This document shows positions 20,581-31,807 of a stretch of DNA of 64,000 bases, piece by piece. The stretch lies in NCBI GenBank assembly GCA_933228675.1, contig OW121740.1, positions 9,205,442-9,269,441 on the forward strand. Reading direction: 5' to 3'. The notes beneath the pieces were generated by a model. That model searched no databases. It was not told the DNA's origin and was given only the letters and a program-made list of their open reading frames with translations. The DNA is from Stomorhina lunata (taxonomy: Eukaryota; Arthropoda; Insecta; Diptera; Rhiniidae). The stretch's first letter is position 1; every line of letters begins with the position of its first letter. Made by a program: the position numbers and the translations under genes.

Positions 20581-20785
20581 TTTAATCGAGAATAACTTTA
20601 TGATGCAGACACAAATCAAAGACCCTATGTTGCACTTCCATACATTGATTTTGCGTATAGTCCATTTAAAAAGTCCCATAAAAAAGTGTACCGCTTTTGC
20701 TCTAATTCGGAAACAACTATCGGAGACGATTATCCAATGAGAGAAAGCTAAGGCACACACACACAAAAAGCAAAAATCCATGCTA

Positions 20786-22085
20786 AAGAGTGCTCTAAAT
20801 AAAATTTGTATTTTCTTAAATAAAAATCAAACCTTTTAATATAAAAACTCTACAAAATACGCAAATATAATGACATATTATACGAAATCATTTAGCATTA
20901 AAATGTTTACTTAGTACTCGGGTTTTGCAAAATTATCGACTTTTTTCGGAAACTCTCCCATTAAAGATTTTACAGTTGCTTCTGATACCTTTTTGGAGCA
21001 TGTGTTCCACCTGCGCTTAAAATCGGACATGTTCTTGGAAATCTTTCCTGTGTTCTTCAATTCCTTTTTTACCAGAGCCCAATACCTTTCCACAGGCCGA
21101 AGTTCTGGACGGTTAGGTGGATTTGCCTCTCGTGGTACAAAAATGACATTATTCTTTGAGTACCACTCAAGTGCCTTTTTTCCATAATGGCACGATGCCA
21201 AATCGGGCCAAAAAAATGTAGTCACTCTGTGCTCTCTTAAAAAGGGTAACAACCGTTTTTGTAGGCACTCCTTTATATAAATTTCTGTATTTATTGTGCC
21301 AGATGCCGCAAATACTTTACTTCTTTTGCCACAACTGCAAATAGCTTGCCACACGAGAAACTTCTTAGGGAATTTTGTTTGTTTTTTTTTGCGAAACTCT
21401 TGCCGAACATTGCCCCGTTTATCAGCAACATACAAATCTTGACCAGGAAGTTGAGAAAAGTCTGCCAGTACGTATGTTTCATCATCCATCACATAACAGG
21501 TGTATTTTTTTATAAAATCAGACTTCAATTTTTTCGCTCGTTTTTTTGCTTCTAAGTTTTTTATAGCATTGCGATCTGGAACCTTTTGGACTTTGTATGT
21601 CTTCAGTCCAGCATAAGCTTTGACTCTATGTGCAAAATTCGTAGAACATTTCACCGTACGAACTGCTTTTCTTAAAGAAGTGTTAGGCGCTCTTCGTAAG
21701 AGTCGCTCGACTTCTTTTGCCTTACCAATATCTGTAGGACCTTTTTACCTCCCTGATCCAGGTTTTCTTTCAATGCTCAGGTTTTCCTTATACCGTCTGG
21801 CATTAGAAATGGCATTAGAAACCGTTCGAGGGTCAACTTTCAAATTTTTAGCTATTTTTTTAAAAGTCCATGACGGATTTGTTTGAAAAGTTTTAATTAT
21901 ATTTTCACGAACTTTTTTTTCGCAGTCCATTTTGATTGAAATAACTATTGAAAATTAATAATTTCTAAAATAATAGTATCTGACATATCTATAGAAACTA
22001 ACTTGATCAAAAAATAAATTATTTCATGCACTATGGATAAATTTTGTCTAAAATAGTAAATGCATATTTTTTTTAGAACACTCTT
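20786..22085 (-). mobile_element. DD37E (ITmD37E-type) Tc1/mariner transposon, near intact
   Basis: 1300-bp element with terminal inverted repeats. The left is AAGAGTGCTCTAAATAAAAT; the right, reverse-complemented, is AAGAGTGTTCTAAAAAAAAT. TA target duplications lie at 20784-20785 and 22086-22087. It has one transposase frame on the minus strand, interrupted only by a single stop. Remnants of related elements lie at 25397-26175. Confidence 0.93.
20911..21930 (-). pseudogene. DD37E transposase with one in-frame stop
   Basis: Cut-and-paste transposase acting on the element's terminal repeats. ATG at 21928-21930. The N-terminus (MDCEKKVRENIIKTF) is followed by a helix-turn-helix with NPSWTFKKIAKNLKVDPRTV. 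A TAA at 21745-21747 follows KPGSGR; the same frame then runs uninterrupted to the stop at 20911, about 340 codons in all. Catalytic residues are visible: D in YVMDDETYV, D in FFWPDLASCHYG, and E in PPNRPELRPVERYW, with 37 residues between the second and third (DD37E, the ITmD37E signature). Apart from the stop it looks intact, so the copy is probably young. Confidence 0.9.
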
Positions 22086-22087
22086 TA

Positions 22088-22965
22088 TAGTTTTAGAGTA
22101 TTAAAATTTAAAATGTAAATTTCAATTTGTTTTTTAAAATGACGTGTCTTTTTGATGAAAATAAATCAAGAGTTTTAGAAAATATAAGAACTACAAAACC
22201 AGTTATTAAACCAAATACTATATAAATAAAAAGAAACCACACAATTTCTAAAAAAAAAAAAAACAAATAAAATTAAAAAAAAAACCTATAAAGGAAATTA
22301 AACAAGACTGAAATAATGAAAAAATCATGAACATTTAGATAAAATATTAACAAAATAAAATCATGTTTTAATTAAAAAACTTACGAGAAAAGATAACAAT
22401 TTTTTTTTATAAAAAAAAATGTGTCAAAATTTGGAAAAAGATTTTGAAAATCTAATTTCACTCTATTTACTTAAACTGACGTTCTTTTAAATTTTACATA
22501 AAAGCTCATGATTGTAAATATCCATTAGACCATAACGAAAAAAAAATCATGCTAATTATTTGTTTATTATTTATGACACTAAAATATTCTGCTTAAATTA
22601 ACAAATTTTCTATTAAAAATTTATCTAAAACTCGTGATTTGTTGGGCGTAAACTAAAATAAATAGATTTTATCTAAGATAAGGCAGAAAAACTAATAAAT
22701 GTTTATATTTCTACGAAACAATAAATTAATGTTAAATAAATAAATTAAGAACATTAGAAAAATGAGTAACGTTTATTAAATATCTCATATTTATATAATT
22801 TATTGATTTTGTAGAACAAATCGCCTGAAAAAATATTAACCCTCTTATTAATAAACTATAAATAATATTATCAAAGTCTTATTGTGGGAATTTTCTATAT
22901 AAAATTTGAATTATAATTTTATTTTTCGGGTATAATTTCTTGTTTGAAAACTGTAACTTCAATCC
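22088..22965. other. AT-rich interval, no gene seen
   Basis: Homopolymer-rich AT sequence without a supported open frame on either strand. Confidence 0.4.
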
Positions 22966-22969
22966 AGTT

Positions 22970-23113
22970 GGAAGGACCAATACTAAAATATGTCGATAAC
23001 AGAGTCTATTCAACCGCTTTACCATTTTATAAATAATGGTGTTTATATAATGGTAAAGCGGTTAAATAAACTCTGTTATCGACTGATTTTAGTCTTGGTC
23101 CTTCCAACTGTAT
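22970..23113. mobile_element. Foldback MITE-like palindrome, ~66-bp arms
   Basis: The left arm begins CAGTTGGAAGGACCAATACT and contains GTCGATAACAGAGT and ACCGCTTTACCATT. The right arm is its reverse complement with few mismatches. A ~12-nt spacer separates the arms. No coding capacity. Confidence 0.75.
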
Positions 23114-23828
23114 TAAGTTAATAGTGTTCAAACAATATAATTCACTTATTTCAAAACAAATCATTTACGATTAGATAATTATACGATTTCTGGACATTTA
23201 TCCGTCTTAAAATCAATATTTGACAATAAAATCCGTTTTTTATTTACATGACAAGTCAATATTCAGAAAGAGAGAGTAGGAGGGAAGGAGGGAGGGAGGA
23301 AGGAGGGTGGTAAACAAATTTCAATGTTTACATTACTAAAACATTAAATGAGTCATTGTTCTAAACATTTCTAACATGAAAATTCAATTTACTTGGAAAA
23401 TTGTACAAATTTATAGTGAAAAATCTTGTTTTTTTTTGCATTTATAAACAATTTCTAATTATCTTAGAATTAATAAACAATTACTCTCAGTAATTTATAT
23501 AAATTTAATTGCAGTTTTTGTTTTGTATAGAAAAAAAAAACAGATTATTTAGATCAAAGTACATACAATAAATTTTATTGTTCAGACAACAATAATTTAT
23601 AGAGAATTGCAAAAAAAAATGCAATTTTAAAATAAGGGCATTCATTTCGAGTTTTTATAAAAACTGTATTACCCACATTAAAGTGGGTCACAGTGGTCTA
23701 AATCTGAATCTAAAACGAATTATGAAAAGCTTTGTCAAAGAAACAAAATTAACTTTACACTTTTGTCAAGATTTTTTTAGAAGACTCAATAAAATTTTAC
23801 CGCTTTGTTCATAAACGATTAATAAAAT
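23114..23828. other. AT-rich interval with a purine tract
   Basis: Contains a G/A-only run at about 23266-23308 (GGAGGGAGGGAGGAAGGAGG). No gene seen. Confidence 0.4.
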
Positions 23829-24314
23829 TAAAAAGTTTTACTGTAGTGTATTGCACTAAGATCCCAATTTATTACAACTATTTATTATTGTAATAAATAG
23901 TTTTTTGATAAAACCAAAAAATGTTGGTGGGAAAACCTTACCTCGACGCGTTTCGATAGTTGGTTAGGCCATCTTTTCGGGAGGATTATCTCTAATTCTA
24001 GACAGAGCGAAAACCACACATTATATCTTATTTGAGGCACAGAATTCTTCTGTTATCCTTAACTCCCAGTGGAGCATAGGGCACAGAATAAATAACAATT
24101 ATTATTGTGTCCAACAAATATCAACTTAAAGAGAAGATTTTTATCTGAACAGAAACACACAAACATTTTTCAATTATATCATTTCTTTATTTCCCGCTTC
24201 GAGGAAAGGTTTTCCCACCAACATTTTTTGGTTTTATCAAAAAATTTATTACAATAATAAATAATTATAATAAATTGGAATCTTAGTGCAATACACTAGA
24301 GTAAAACTTTTTAA
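23829..24314. mobile_element. Foldback element with ~115-bp inverted arms
   Basis: The left arm (about 23829-23945) and right arm (about 24199-24314) are reverse complements. They share GTGTATTGCACTAAGAT at the outer side and AACCAAAAAATGTTGGTGGG at the inner side. The ~250-bp interior is non-coding and contains a 36-bp nested insertion (24046-24081). Confidence 0.75.
24046..24081 (-). mobile_element. Extremely 5'-truncated LINE insertion (36 bp) with target duplication
   Basis: Read on the minus strand this is the shared LINE 3' signature (CCCTATGCTCCACTGGGA, then AAGGATAACAGAAGA). It is bracketed by an exact 8-bp duplication CACAGAAT at 24038-24045 and 24082-24089. This supports the view that the signature is the 3' end of a target-primed retrotransposon. 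Confidence 0.7.
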
Positions 24315-24940
24315 TTAAATGTTTAATGCATTAAAATTTTCGAAAAACCTTTTTAATTAGTAAAATTATCAAAGGCTTTTAGCAGGAATTTTGTATGAAA
24401 ATTTTAAGCTTGTCATAATCTTATTCTTCGTTTATGGATTAGGGAGTTAGTTTGTAAAAAAATACAAAGTATGAAATACAATTTTCTAGTTAATAATGTA
24501 AAGCTCGACTTTGACTACCCTAGCAAAACTTCTTAGCATTCGTTGTAGTTCACGATATTGACAAAGAACTGGGGCCAAAACGCCTCCTTCGATATCGTTT
24601 GAAAACTTAGAATTTTAAGCAAATATCGTGTAACATACCTTAGGGATTTTCAAAATAATTTATTTTGCAAACTATATAATAAAATTGTATATCTAAATAT
24701 ATCCATTTATTTGCCAAAACATTTAGTTAAAATAAAATTCTTTTACTATCAGGGAACTTTTGACAAATAAGTTCCTAAGTAGTGAACCTTAAATGTTATA
24801 TATTATTTAGATTATCCTAAAAGTATGCTACACAAATGTTTCTAAAATATCTTACATTTCGATCTACATTAAATGCGACGAATTGGACCTGGTCAGTTTT
24901 TTAACTCCATATAAATTGACCTACATTCATTGCTTTATTT
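24315..24940. other. AT-rich interval, no gene seen
   Basis: No recognisable coding or mobile sequence. Confidence 0.35.
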
Positions 24941-25161
24941 CTGTGGCTTGGTGCTAAAAGGGTCAATGTCAAAAAAAAGTAGTTTTGAGAAAATTTGATT
25001 TTAAGTTTTTAAAACCAGTAAACCCCTTATAAATCTCTTCTGAGTTAAATTAGAGACTAGCTGTTGGAGCCAAATAAAAGAGGGTAAAGAAGGAGATCTA
25101 ATGTAATTATTAATTCAAAACAGCTAAAAATTTACATTGGCCCTTTTAGCGCCAAGCTAAA
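24941..25161. mobile_element. MITE-like element with ~30-bp inverted ends
   Basis: The left end TGGCTTGGTGCTAAAAGGGT and the right end, reverse-complemented TAGCTTGGCGCTAAAAGGGC, match and continue CAATGT. A second copy in the opposite orientation starts at 28661 (GTGGTTAGGTCCTAAAAGGG), and its interior matches in inverted order. Confidence 0.6.
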
Positions 25162-25396
25162 ACTTTTTTTAATACATTTTTTCATTCTAAGCTAGAAGAA
25201 ATCTATTGAGGACCACTAATGTAAATTGTAAGTATAAATTTTATTAAATTTGACCTGAGTTCTAAAAGAAAATCTGGACCAGGAAGAAAAAAGATCCCAC
25301 AGATAATGGTAAAGCAAATTAATTTGAGTAACTCTTGTATCAGAAAGATATTTCTTGTGCGACCAAAAAGACAGTCACGATAGAAATTTATAACGA

Positions 25397-26175
25397 ACGA
25401 AATTTATATAACGAAGTGTCTACAAAAACGGCTTTTAACATTTCTGACATGGTACAAAAATTACATTATTTTTTTAATTTTTGTACCACAAGAGACAGAT
25501 GAATTTGCTTGAAACTTTGTCCTGTGGAAAGGTATTGCGATCTTGTAAAACAGGAGTTAAAGAACACAGGAAAGGTATCCCAGAACATGTCCGACTTTAA
25601 GCGTACCTCCTCCAATAAGTTAACAGGGAACTATAAAATCTTTAATGGAAGGATTTCCGAAAAAAGTCAATAAATTTAAAAAATACTAAATAATAAGTCA
25701 ATATTATAATGTTAGAAGAATTTTTAACGATAAACAAGGAAATTTATATAACGAAGTGTCTACAAATCGGCTATTTTACACCAAACAATTAAATATTTTT
25801 TTACTACGAGAGGCAAATTCAACCAACTGCCCGGAACTTTGGCCTGTAGAAAGATATTGGGCTCTTGTAAAAGAGTAATTGAAGAACATGTCTCCCAGAA
25901 CATGTCCAATTTTAAAGGTAAGTGGTCAAAATCCTCCAAAAAGGTAACAGGAGAAACTACAAAAACTTTAATGAAAGGATTTCTGAAAGAAGTCGAAAAA
26001 TTTAGATCAAATGTCAGACGAATTTGTATAATCAGTCATATCACAGATAAACACATACATAAATTTATATAACAGAGTGTCCAACAACACGGTTTTTACC
26101 CTTTTTGAGACAGCACAGAGTGGCCTGATTCACCACCAAAAAATAATTTAATTTTTGCACCATGAGAGGCAAATT
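25397..26175 (+). pseudogene. Tandem 3' fragments of DD37E-type transposons
   Basis: Three units begin with the same phrase, AATTTATATAACGAAGTGTC or close to it, at about 25397, 25741 and 26061. Each is followed by a CACGAGAGGCAAATT-like stretch. The first two carry decayed transposase C-terminal sequence: the 25839-26072 frame reads NMSNFKGKWSKSSKKVTGET, related to NMSDFKRRWNTCSKKVSEAT of the element at 20786-22085. No unit is complete. Confidence 0.65.
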
Positions 26176-26176
26176 T

Positions 26177-29100
26177 ATCTTACAATTCCCTTAGGAAGTG
26201 GAATGAATTTCGTATTTCGCTTCTATACAAAAAGTACAACGATTTTTTTTTTAATGAAATCACTTTCTTTTTTAAAAGTGGAATTGAATTTTTATGTTTT
26301 TCTTTGTTTATTCGATTTTTGAACAATTTCTTAATTTTTTTCAGTGTAAGTTGTTCAAACAAAGATAGATTTTATGATTTCAATTGAAAAAATCGTGTTT
26401 TGTACTGTTTTTGAGCATTAAAATTTTTTCGGAATCTATAGAACTTAAAACCATTCCGATCGGAATTCAATTAGGGAATGGTTTCAATTCCGAACGGAAT
26501 TTGTGACATGCCTGAATATGTCAGCATTTTAATGTCGGATGAATTTATATAATCAGCCATGTCACAGAACTCAATTCCGTTCGGAAGTGGAACGAATTTC
26601 GTATTTTGCTTCTATACAAAAAGTAAAACCCAATTTTTTTGGGGAATGAAACCACTTTCTGTTTTAAAAGTGGAATTGAATTTATATGTTTTTCTTTGCT
26701 TATTCAATATTTAAACAATTTCTTTAATTATTCAGTGTAATTTGTTGAAACTAAGCAAGAGTTACTGATTTTAATTGAAAAAACTATGTTTTGAAGCATT
26801 TACACTTTTTCGGAATCTATAGAACCTAAAACTATTTCGATCGAAATTTTTTCAATTGCGAACGGAATTTGTGACATGCCTGTTTATTCAATATTAAAAT
26901 AATTTCTTCAATTATTAAATGTTATTTGTTGAAACTACTGATTTCAATTTAATTTTGTACTGTTTTAGAACATTTCAATTTTTTCGGAATCTATAGAACT
27001 TAAAAGCATTCCGATCGGAATTCAACTAAGGAATGGTTTTAATTTTGAACGGAACATGTGACATGCCTGTTTAGACATGGTTTCAATTCCGAATGGAATT
27101 TGTGACATTCTTGTAGATTCGTTTTATACTTTGAGAAAAATATTTTGAAATCTTATTCAAATAATTGTTTTTAAAATGCTGATGTTTAAAGAATTAAGAG
27201 CTAATATTTGTTTAAAATTTTCTGGAATTTTACATAATTTGTCCAAAATTTTACTTCCACAAATAAAACAAGGGTCCGTCTCTTCTCTAAAACTGCCTTG
27301 GATAGGGCGTTGTAGCTTCATATTAGCAAGTTTTTTTTACAATTTTTAATTAGGTCACTAATGGGAGAGTTTTTATCCAAAAAGAGTGGCACTCACTCAT
27401 AAAAAGTTTTCAAGCTAAGATTTTATCAAAAAAAAACTTTCTAAAGCGTTGAGTTAAAAATTTAAATTTTTAAAGAAAATAATGGAAATTTTTAGCAAAA
27501 TTGTTAAGGCCTAAATGGCGATACAAGATAAAAACAAGTTCCAAGATAAAATGTAATCAAAATAAGCAAAAATTTGAAGAGAGTAAAATAAAAAGACACG
27601 AGCGTTTTTTTTTTTGCTTTAAAGATTTCTAGAGTAGGTTGCAAATGTGTTCAGTTTTATGTTCATTAAACATGAAAAGATGATGATGTCATCTAAAAAA
27701 GTTTTAGTCATTGAATCAAAAGAAAAACGGAAAATTTTTTGTTACTTAAAGTACTTTAAAAATATTTTGAATAATTTTACAAAAATATTCAAAATTCTAA
27801 GAAATTTTCAAAAATTTCTGTTTATTTCTCTTGATTTGAATTCTTTTTAAATTCATCTAAAGCCGCACCCTATTTTAAAAAAAAAAAATTTGTTTTGAAT
27901 TTTGTTCAAAAGATCTTTTTTAAATCCAATACAACACAATTTAGCACTTGTTTGTTATTTCTCTGTAGAGGGAATTTTTTCATGTGCACTTTATCTTTTT
28001 TAGATTTTTCTCACTGTTTTTCTTTTTATTGTTTATTTTATATGTAATTTTTTTTTTGTATTATTCTAAAATTTCTTTTTAAATATTTTTTTATATACAA
28101 ACTCATGTATATAGAAATTTAAATATATTCTACTATATATTAGGTATTTACCAGTTAATATCAAATATATTTAAGCGATGTGAACGCGTTGAAATTTGTT
28201 ATAAGACTGAAACGATTTTCTCTGACACAATCATTTTTATTATTTTCGATTTCAAACAAAATTTCGGAGAACGAACCACCAGTCGTCGACCGAGTATTCA
28301 AACAAGCGTCGGCAGCAGCGTCAGAAAACTTGAAATTGTATTGTACAAGTACAAAACACAATATAATGCCGGCTCTATATGAATTTGTTTAATTACTTTC
28401 CCCCCATCGTCGCTACACCATTTCCAGTAGTATTTTAGAAATTTCTTATTATATTGTGATTGTATTTTGGAATGTCTCAACTATCAGCCATGTCACCTGA
28501 CCTCAATTCCGTTCGGAAGTGGAATGAATTCCGTATTTTGCTCCCGTAGAAAAAGTAAAACGAAAAATTTTTCGGACTGAAACCACTTTCGGGTTTGAAA
28601 GTGTAATTAAGTTTATATGTTTTTCTTTGTTTATTCAATATTTGAACAATTACCTCAATTCTGTGGTTAGGTCCTAAAAGGGCCAATGTCACTTCTTTGC
28701 TGTTTTTAATTAATCATTACATTATATTTCCTTCTTTACCCTGTTTTATTTGGCACCAACAGCTAATCTCTAACTTAACTCTAAACAGATTTTTAAGGGT
28801 TTTTGTAGGCAAAATTACTATAAAATTACATGGAAGATAAAAACTTTTAATCAAATTTTCTCAAAACTAGTTTTAATCATTATAATTTGTTGTAACAAGG
28901 ATTTAGAGTTACTGATTTCAATTGAAAAATCACGTTTCGTAAAGTTTTAGACAGAGACCGGAGATCGTTTTATTTTTTAAATCCATCAAGTATAAATATC
29001 ATTGCCGATAAAAATTTATTTTCATTTCGATCGAAAAATAAACTTTTAGAGCATTTAACAATTTATTAAAATCTATCAACTATGTTACAGAATTCAATTC

Positions 29101-29755
29101 CTTTCGGAAGTGGAATGAATTCCGTGTTTTGCTTCTATAGAAAAAGTAAAACGAACAATTTTTTTGGAATAAAACCATATTCTTTGTTTAAAATATTCAA
29201 TATTTCAATAATTTCTTCAGTTATTTAGTGTTATTTGTTGAAACAATGATAGAGTTACTGATTTCAATTGAAAAAAGTGTTTTGTAATGATTTTAGACAT
29301 TTAAAATTTTTCGGAATCTATAGAAGCTAAAACCATTTCGATTGGAATTCAACTACGGAATGGTTTCAATTCCAAACGGAGTTTGTGGCATTCTTATGTT
29401 ATCCTTGACTCCCAGTGGAGCATAGAGCCACTGACATGCCTCTTTAGAACCTGACATGCCTCTTTAGAACCTGACATGCCTCTTTAGAACCTAAAACCAT
29501 TTCGATCGGAATACAAATATCGGAAATAGTTTCAATTTCGAACGGAATTTGTGACTGGTTTGAACATAAAAGGAAAGTCTAATACCAATTCTTACTCTTC
29601 TAAAATATCGGAATCATTTCTATTGGAATTCAACTACGGAATGGTTTCAATTTCAAACAGAATTTGTGACATGGCTCTTTAGAACCTAAAACCATTTCGA
29701 TCGGAATACAACTACGGTATAGTTTCAATTTCGAACGGAATTTGTGACTGGTTTG
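26177..29755. repeat. Cluster of MITE-like copies with TGTCACA...TTCCGTTCGGAA ends
   Basis: A ~315-bp unit recurs, whole or partial, at about 26177-26515, 26563-26877, 26881-27075, 28490-28660, 29085-29395 and 29450-29755. The best-bounded copy (26563-26877) starts TGTCACAGAACTCAATTCCG and ends with the complement of TGTCACAAATTCCGTTCGC-like sequence, so it has inverted ends. All units share GGAATCTATAGAACT and the palindrome ATTCCGATCGGAAT. No coding capacity. Confidence 0.6.
27110..28480. other. Interval inside the MITE cluster, no gene assigned
   Basis: Mostly AT-rich. About 28165-28430 is less AT-rich and has overlapping short open frames on both strands (for example 28180-28392 plus), but no recognisable domain. 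I cannot say whether it is an exon or an old repeat. Confidence 0.35.
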
Positions 29756-29815
29756 GAAATGGTTGTCTTTAACATAAAAGGAAAATCCCATACAAACTCT
29801 TACTCTTCTAAAATA

Positions 29816-30953
29816 TCGGGTTATCCATTTCGTTGTTTCAAAAGTAAAGGACTCGAATTCGATATCTGTCAAACTAAGTTGTTAAACTAATTTTTTTCTT
29901 TTCAATTGAAAGTCTGACGTTGATGAAATGGATCGCTTAAGTATCACACAAACATACTACAAAAATGGTGATTCTGCAACAGCCAAATATCGTGCTTTAA
30001 GAGGAGATTATGGTTTGCATAATCGTCCAACTACGCAAGCAATTGTCAAAATTGTGACGAAATTTGGAGAGACTAGAGCGGTTACAGATATTGTAAGGCC
30101 TGTGCACATCGTTTCGCTCGTTCCGCTGAAAATATCGCTGCTGTAAGTGAAAGTGTTGCCGAAGACCCGAATTCCTCGTCGTTCTCAGGAATTAGGACTG
30201 TCTTACGGCACATTATTGATGAATACGTCTTAAAGAATATGTGGTTTCAACAAGAAACCACACAACTCGACGGAATATGGCTTTACTGCAAGAGACATTT
30301 CCTGGCAGCGTAATTTCTCGTCGTGGTGATATCAACTGGAGCGGTTACAAATATTGGTAAGGCCTGTGCATCATCGTTTTGCTCATTCTGCTGAAAATGT
30401 CGCTGCTGTAAGTGAAAGTGTTACCGAAGACCCGAATGTGTCGTTTCCTCGTCGTTCTCAGGAATTAGGACAGTCAACGACACAATATTAAAGAATCAGA
30501 CTTAGAGAATATGTGGTTTCAACAAGACGGTGCCACATGCCACACAACTCTAAATATGGCTTTATTGCAAGAGACATTTCCTGGCCGCTTAAAATTTCTC
30601 GTCGTCAACTGGCCACCAAGATCGTGCGATTTGATACCATTCGACTTTTTTTGTAAGGTTACTCGAAAAACCGTGTTTATACAAATAAAATTTTAACTCT
30701 TGAGAAACTTAAAAACCAACATTTGTCAAGTTATGGCTGAAATACCTCCAATATGTGTCAAAAAGTGGTCGAAAATTATCTCAAAAGAATCAATGCTTGC
30801 AACATTTCACGTGGTGGTCATTTAAATGATGTAGTGTTTCATACATAATGTCAACATTTAAACTTTATAATAAAAAATAAATATCATGAAAACAAATATT
30901 TTATATGTGTTTTATTTACGTTTACTTTTGAAACCGCAAAATTGATAACCCTG
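29816..30953 (+). mobile_element. Mariner-superfamily element with internal duplication (copy D)
   Basis: Terminal inverted repeats: the left begins TCGGGTTATCCATTTCGTTG; the right, reverse-complemented, begins CAGGGTTATCAATTTTGCGG, and both continue TTTCAAAAGTAAA. TA duplications lie at 29814-29815 and 30954-30955. Internal positions about 30075-30338 and 30339-30620 are diverged copies of each other. Confidence 0.88.
29928..30840 (+). pseudogene. Broken mariner-type transposase (copy D)
   Basis: Starts MDRLSITQTYYKNGDSATA at 29928, with a helix-turn-helix and HNRPTTQAIVKIVTKFGET. The frame breaks near 30105. Later pieces include MWFQQDGATCHTTLNMAL (second catalytic aspartate region) at 30511 and NWPPRSCDLIPFDFF (third) near 30605-30650. 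The part with the first catalytic aspartate is deleted, with the same junction as copy E. Confidence 0.82.
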
Positions 30954-30955
30954 TA

Positions 30956-31800
30956 CAATTAGACAATTTTGAAATGTAATTAAAATCTTCTCAAATGTAT
31001 TAAAAAATTTCTGTAATATGATGAAAAAAATCAAAATCTAAAATACAAATGGAAATTGTGTAAAATACTGCGACTTTGCTTTGATTACTATTTTATTTAC
31101 ATGATGTAGGTATATTTTAATGTTTAGTTTTCATCAAATGACGTCATTATATTGAGTATCTTAAAAAATGGAAGGCACTACAAAGAGTCTCATCACAAAA
31201 AAACTAAAAAAACTTTACATAAAAGAGTAGAAAATTGTTATAAAATATAAAGAAGAATACAAACAACGTCGAATCAAGTTTATTTTGTTATAAAATAAAA
31301 TGTTTGTTTAAAATATACTTGTATATTATATGCGAAAAAAAACTATGTCACAAAACATGTAAGAATTTATCTGCTCCCTTTGCGAAACAGCTTTTCTAGG
31401 TTTGTAATGTTTGTAGTTAGTTAGTGGTTGATAAATATTTTTGCTTAGTAAAATGACTCATTTTTTCAAGGGTTTAGTTGTTTTTATTTATTAGGACTAC
31501 AATTGATTTAAAATAAGAATTCAAATGGTTTATTTTATGTATTTTTAAAACCCTGCTCCATAAATAGAAGCTTTATTCATTGCGGTCAATAAGGTTTGTA
31601 AACCTCTCGGATTAGTCAGAGACATTATTTATGTGTTTTAAATAAAATTTATAAGAAGTTAGAGCCCAATAGGCAGTACCTTAATTTCTGTAGATAAATA
31701 ATCTCATTTTCAAGGCAGATTTCATAACTTTCTTAAACACATTCTTCCAATGATCTGTTTCGAATGACCACACAAAATTAGAGTACTTTGTGCAGCATTA
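30956..31800. other. AT-rich interval between mariner copies D and E
   Basis: No gene or repeat recognised; short frames only. Confidence 0.4.
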
Positions 31801-31807
31801 ACTTGCC

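Noticed and set aside
20485..20781. 98-codon minus-strand frame
   Set aside because: Lies across LINE 3' UTR-like sequence and spacer; no recognisable protein.
23829..24314. Terminal repeats of an autonomous DNA transposon
   Set aside because: Interior is only ~250 bp without a coding frame, so only a non-autonomous foldback can be claimed.
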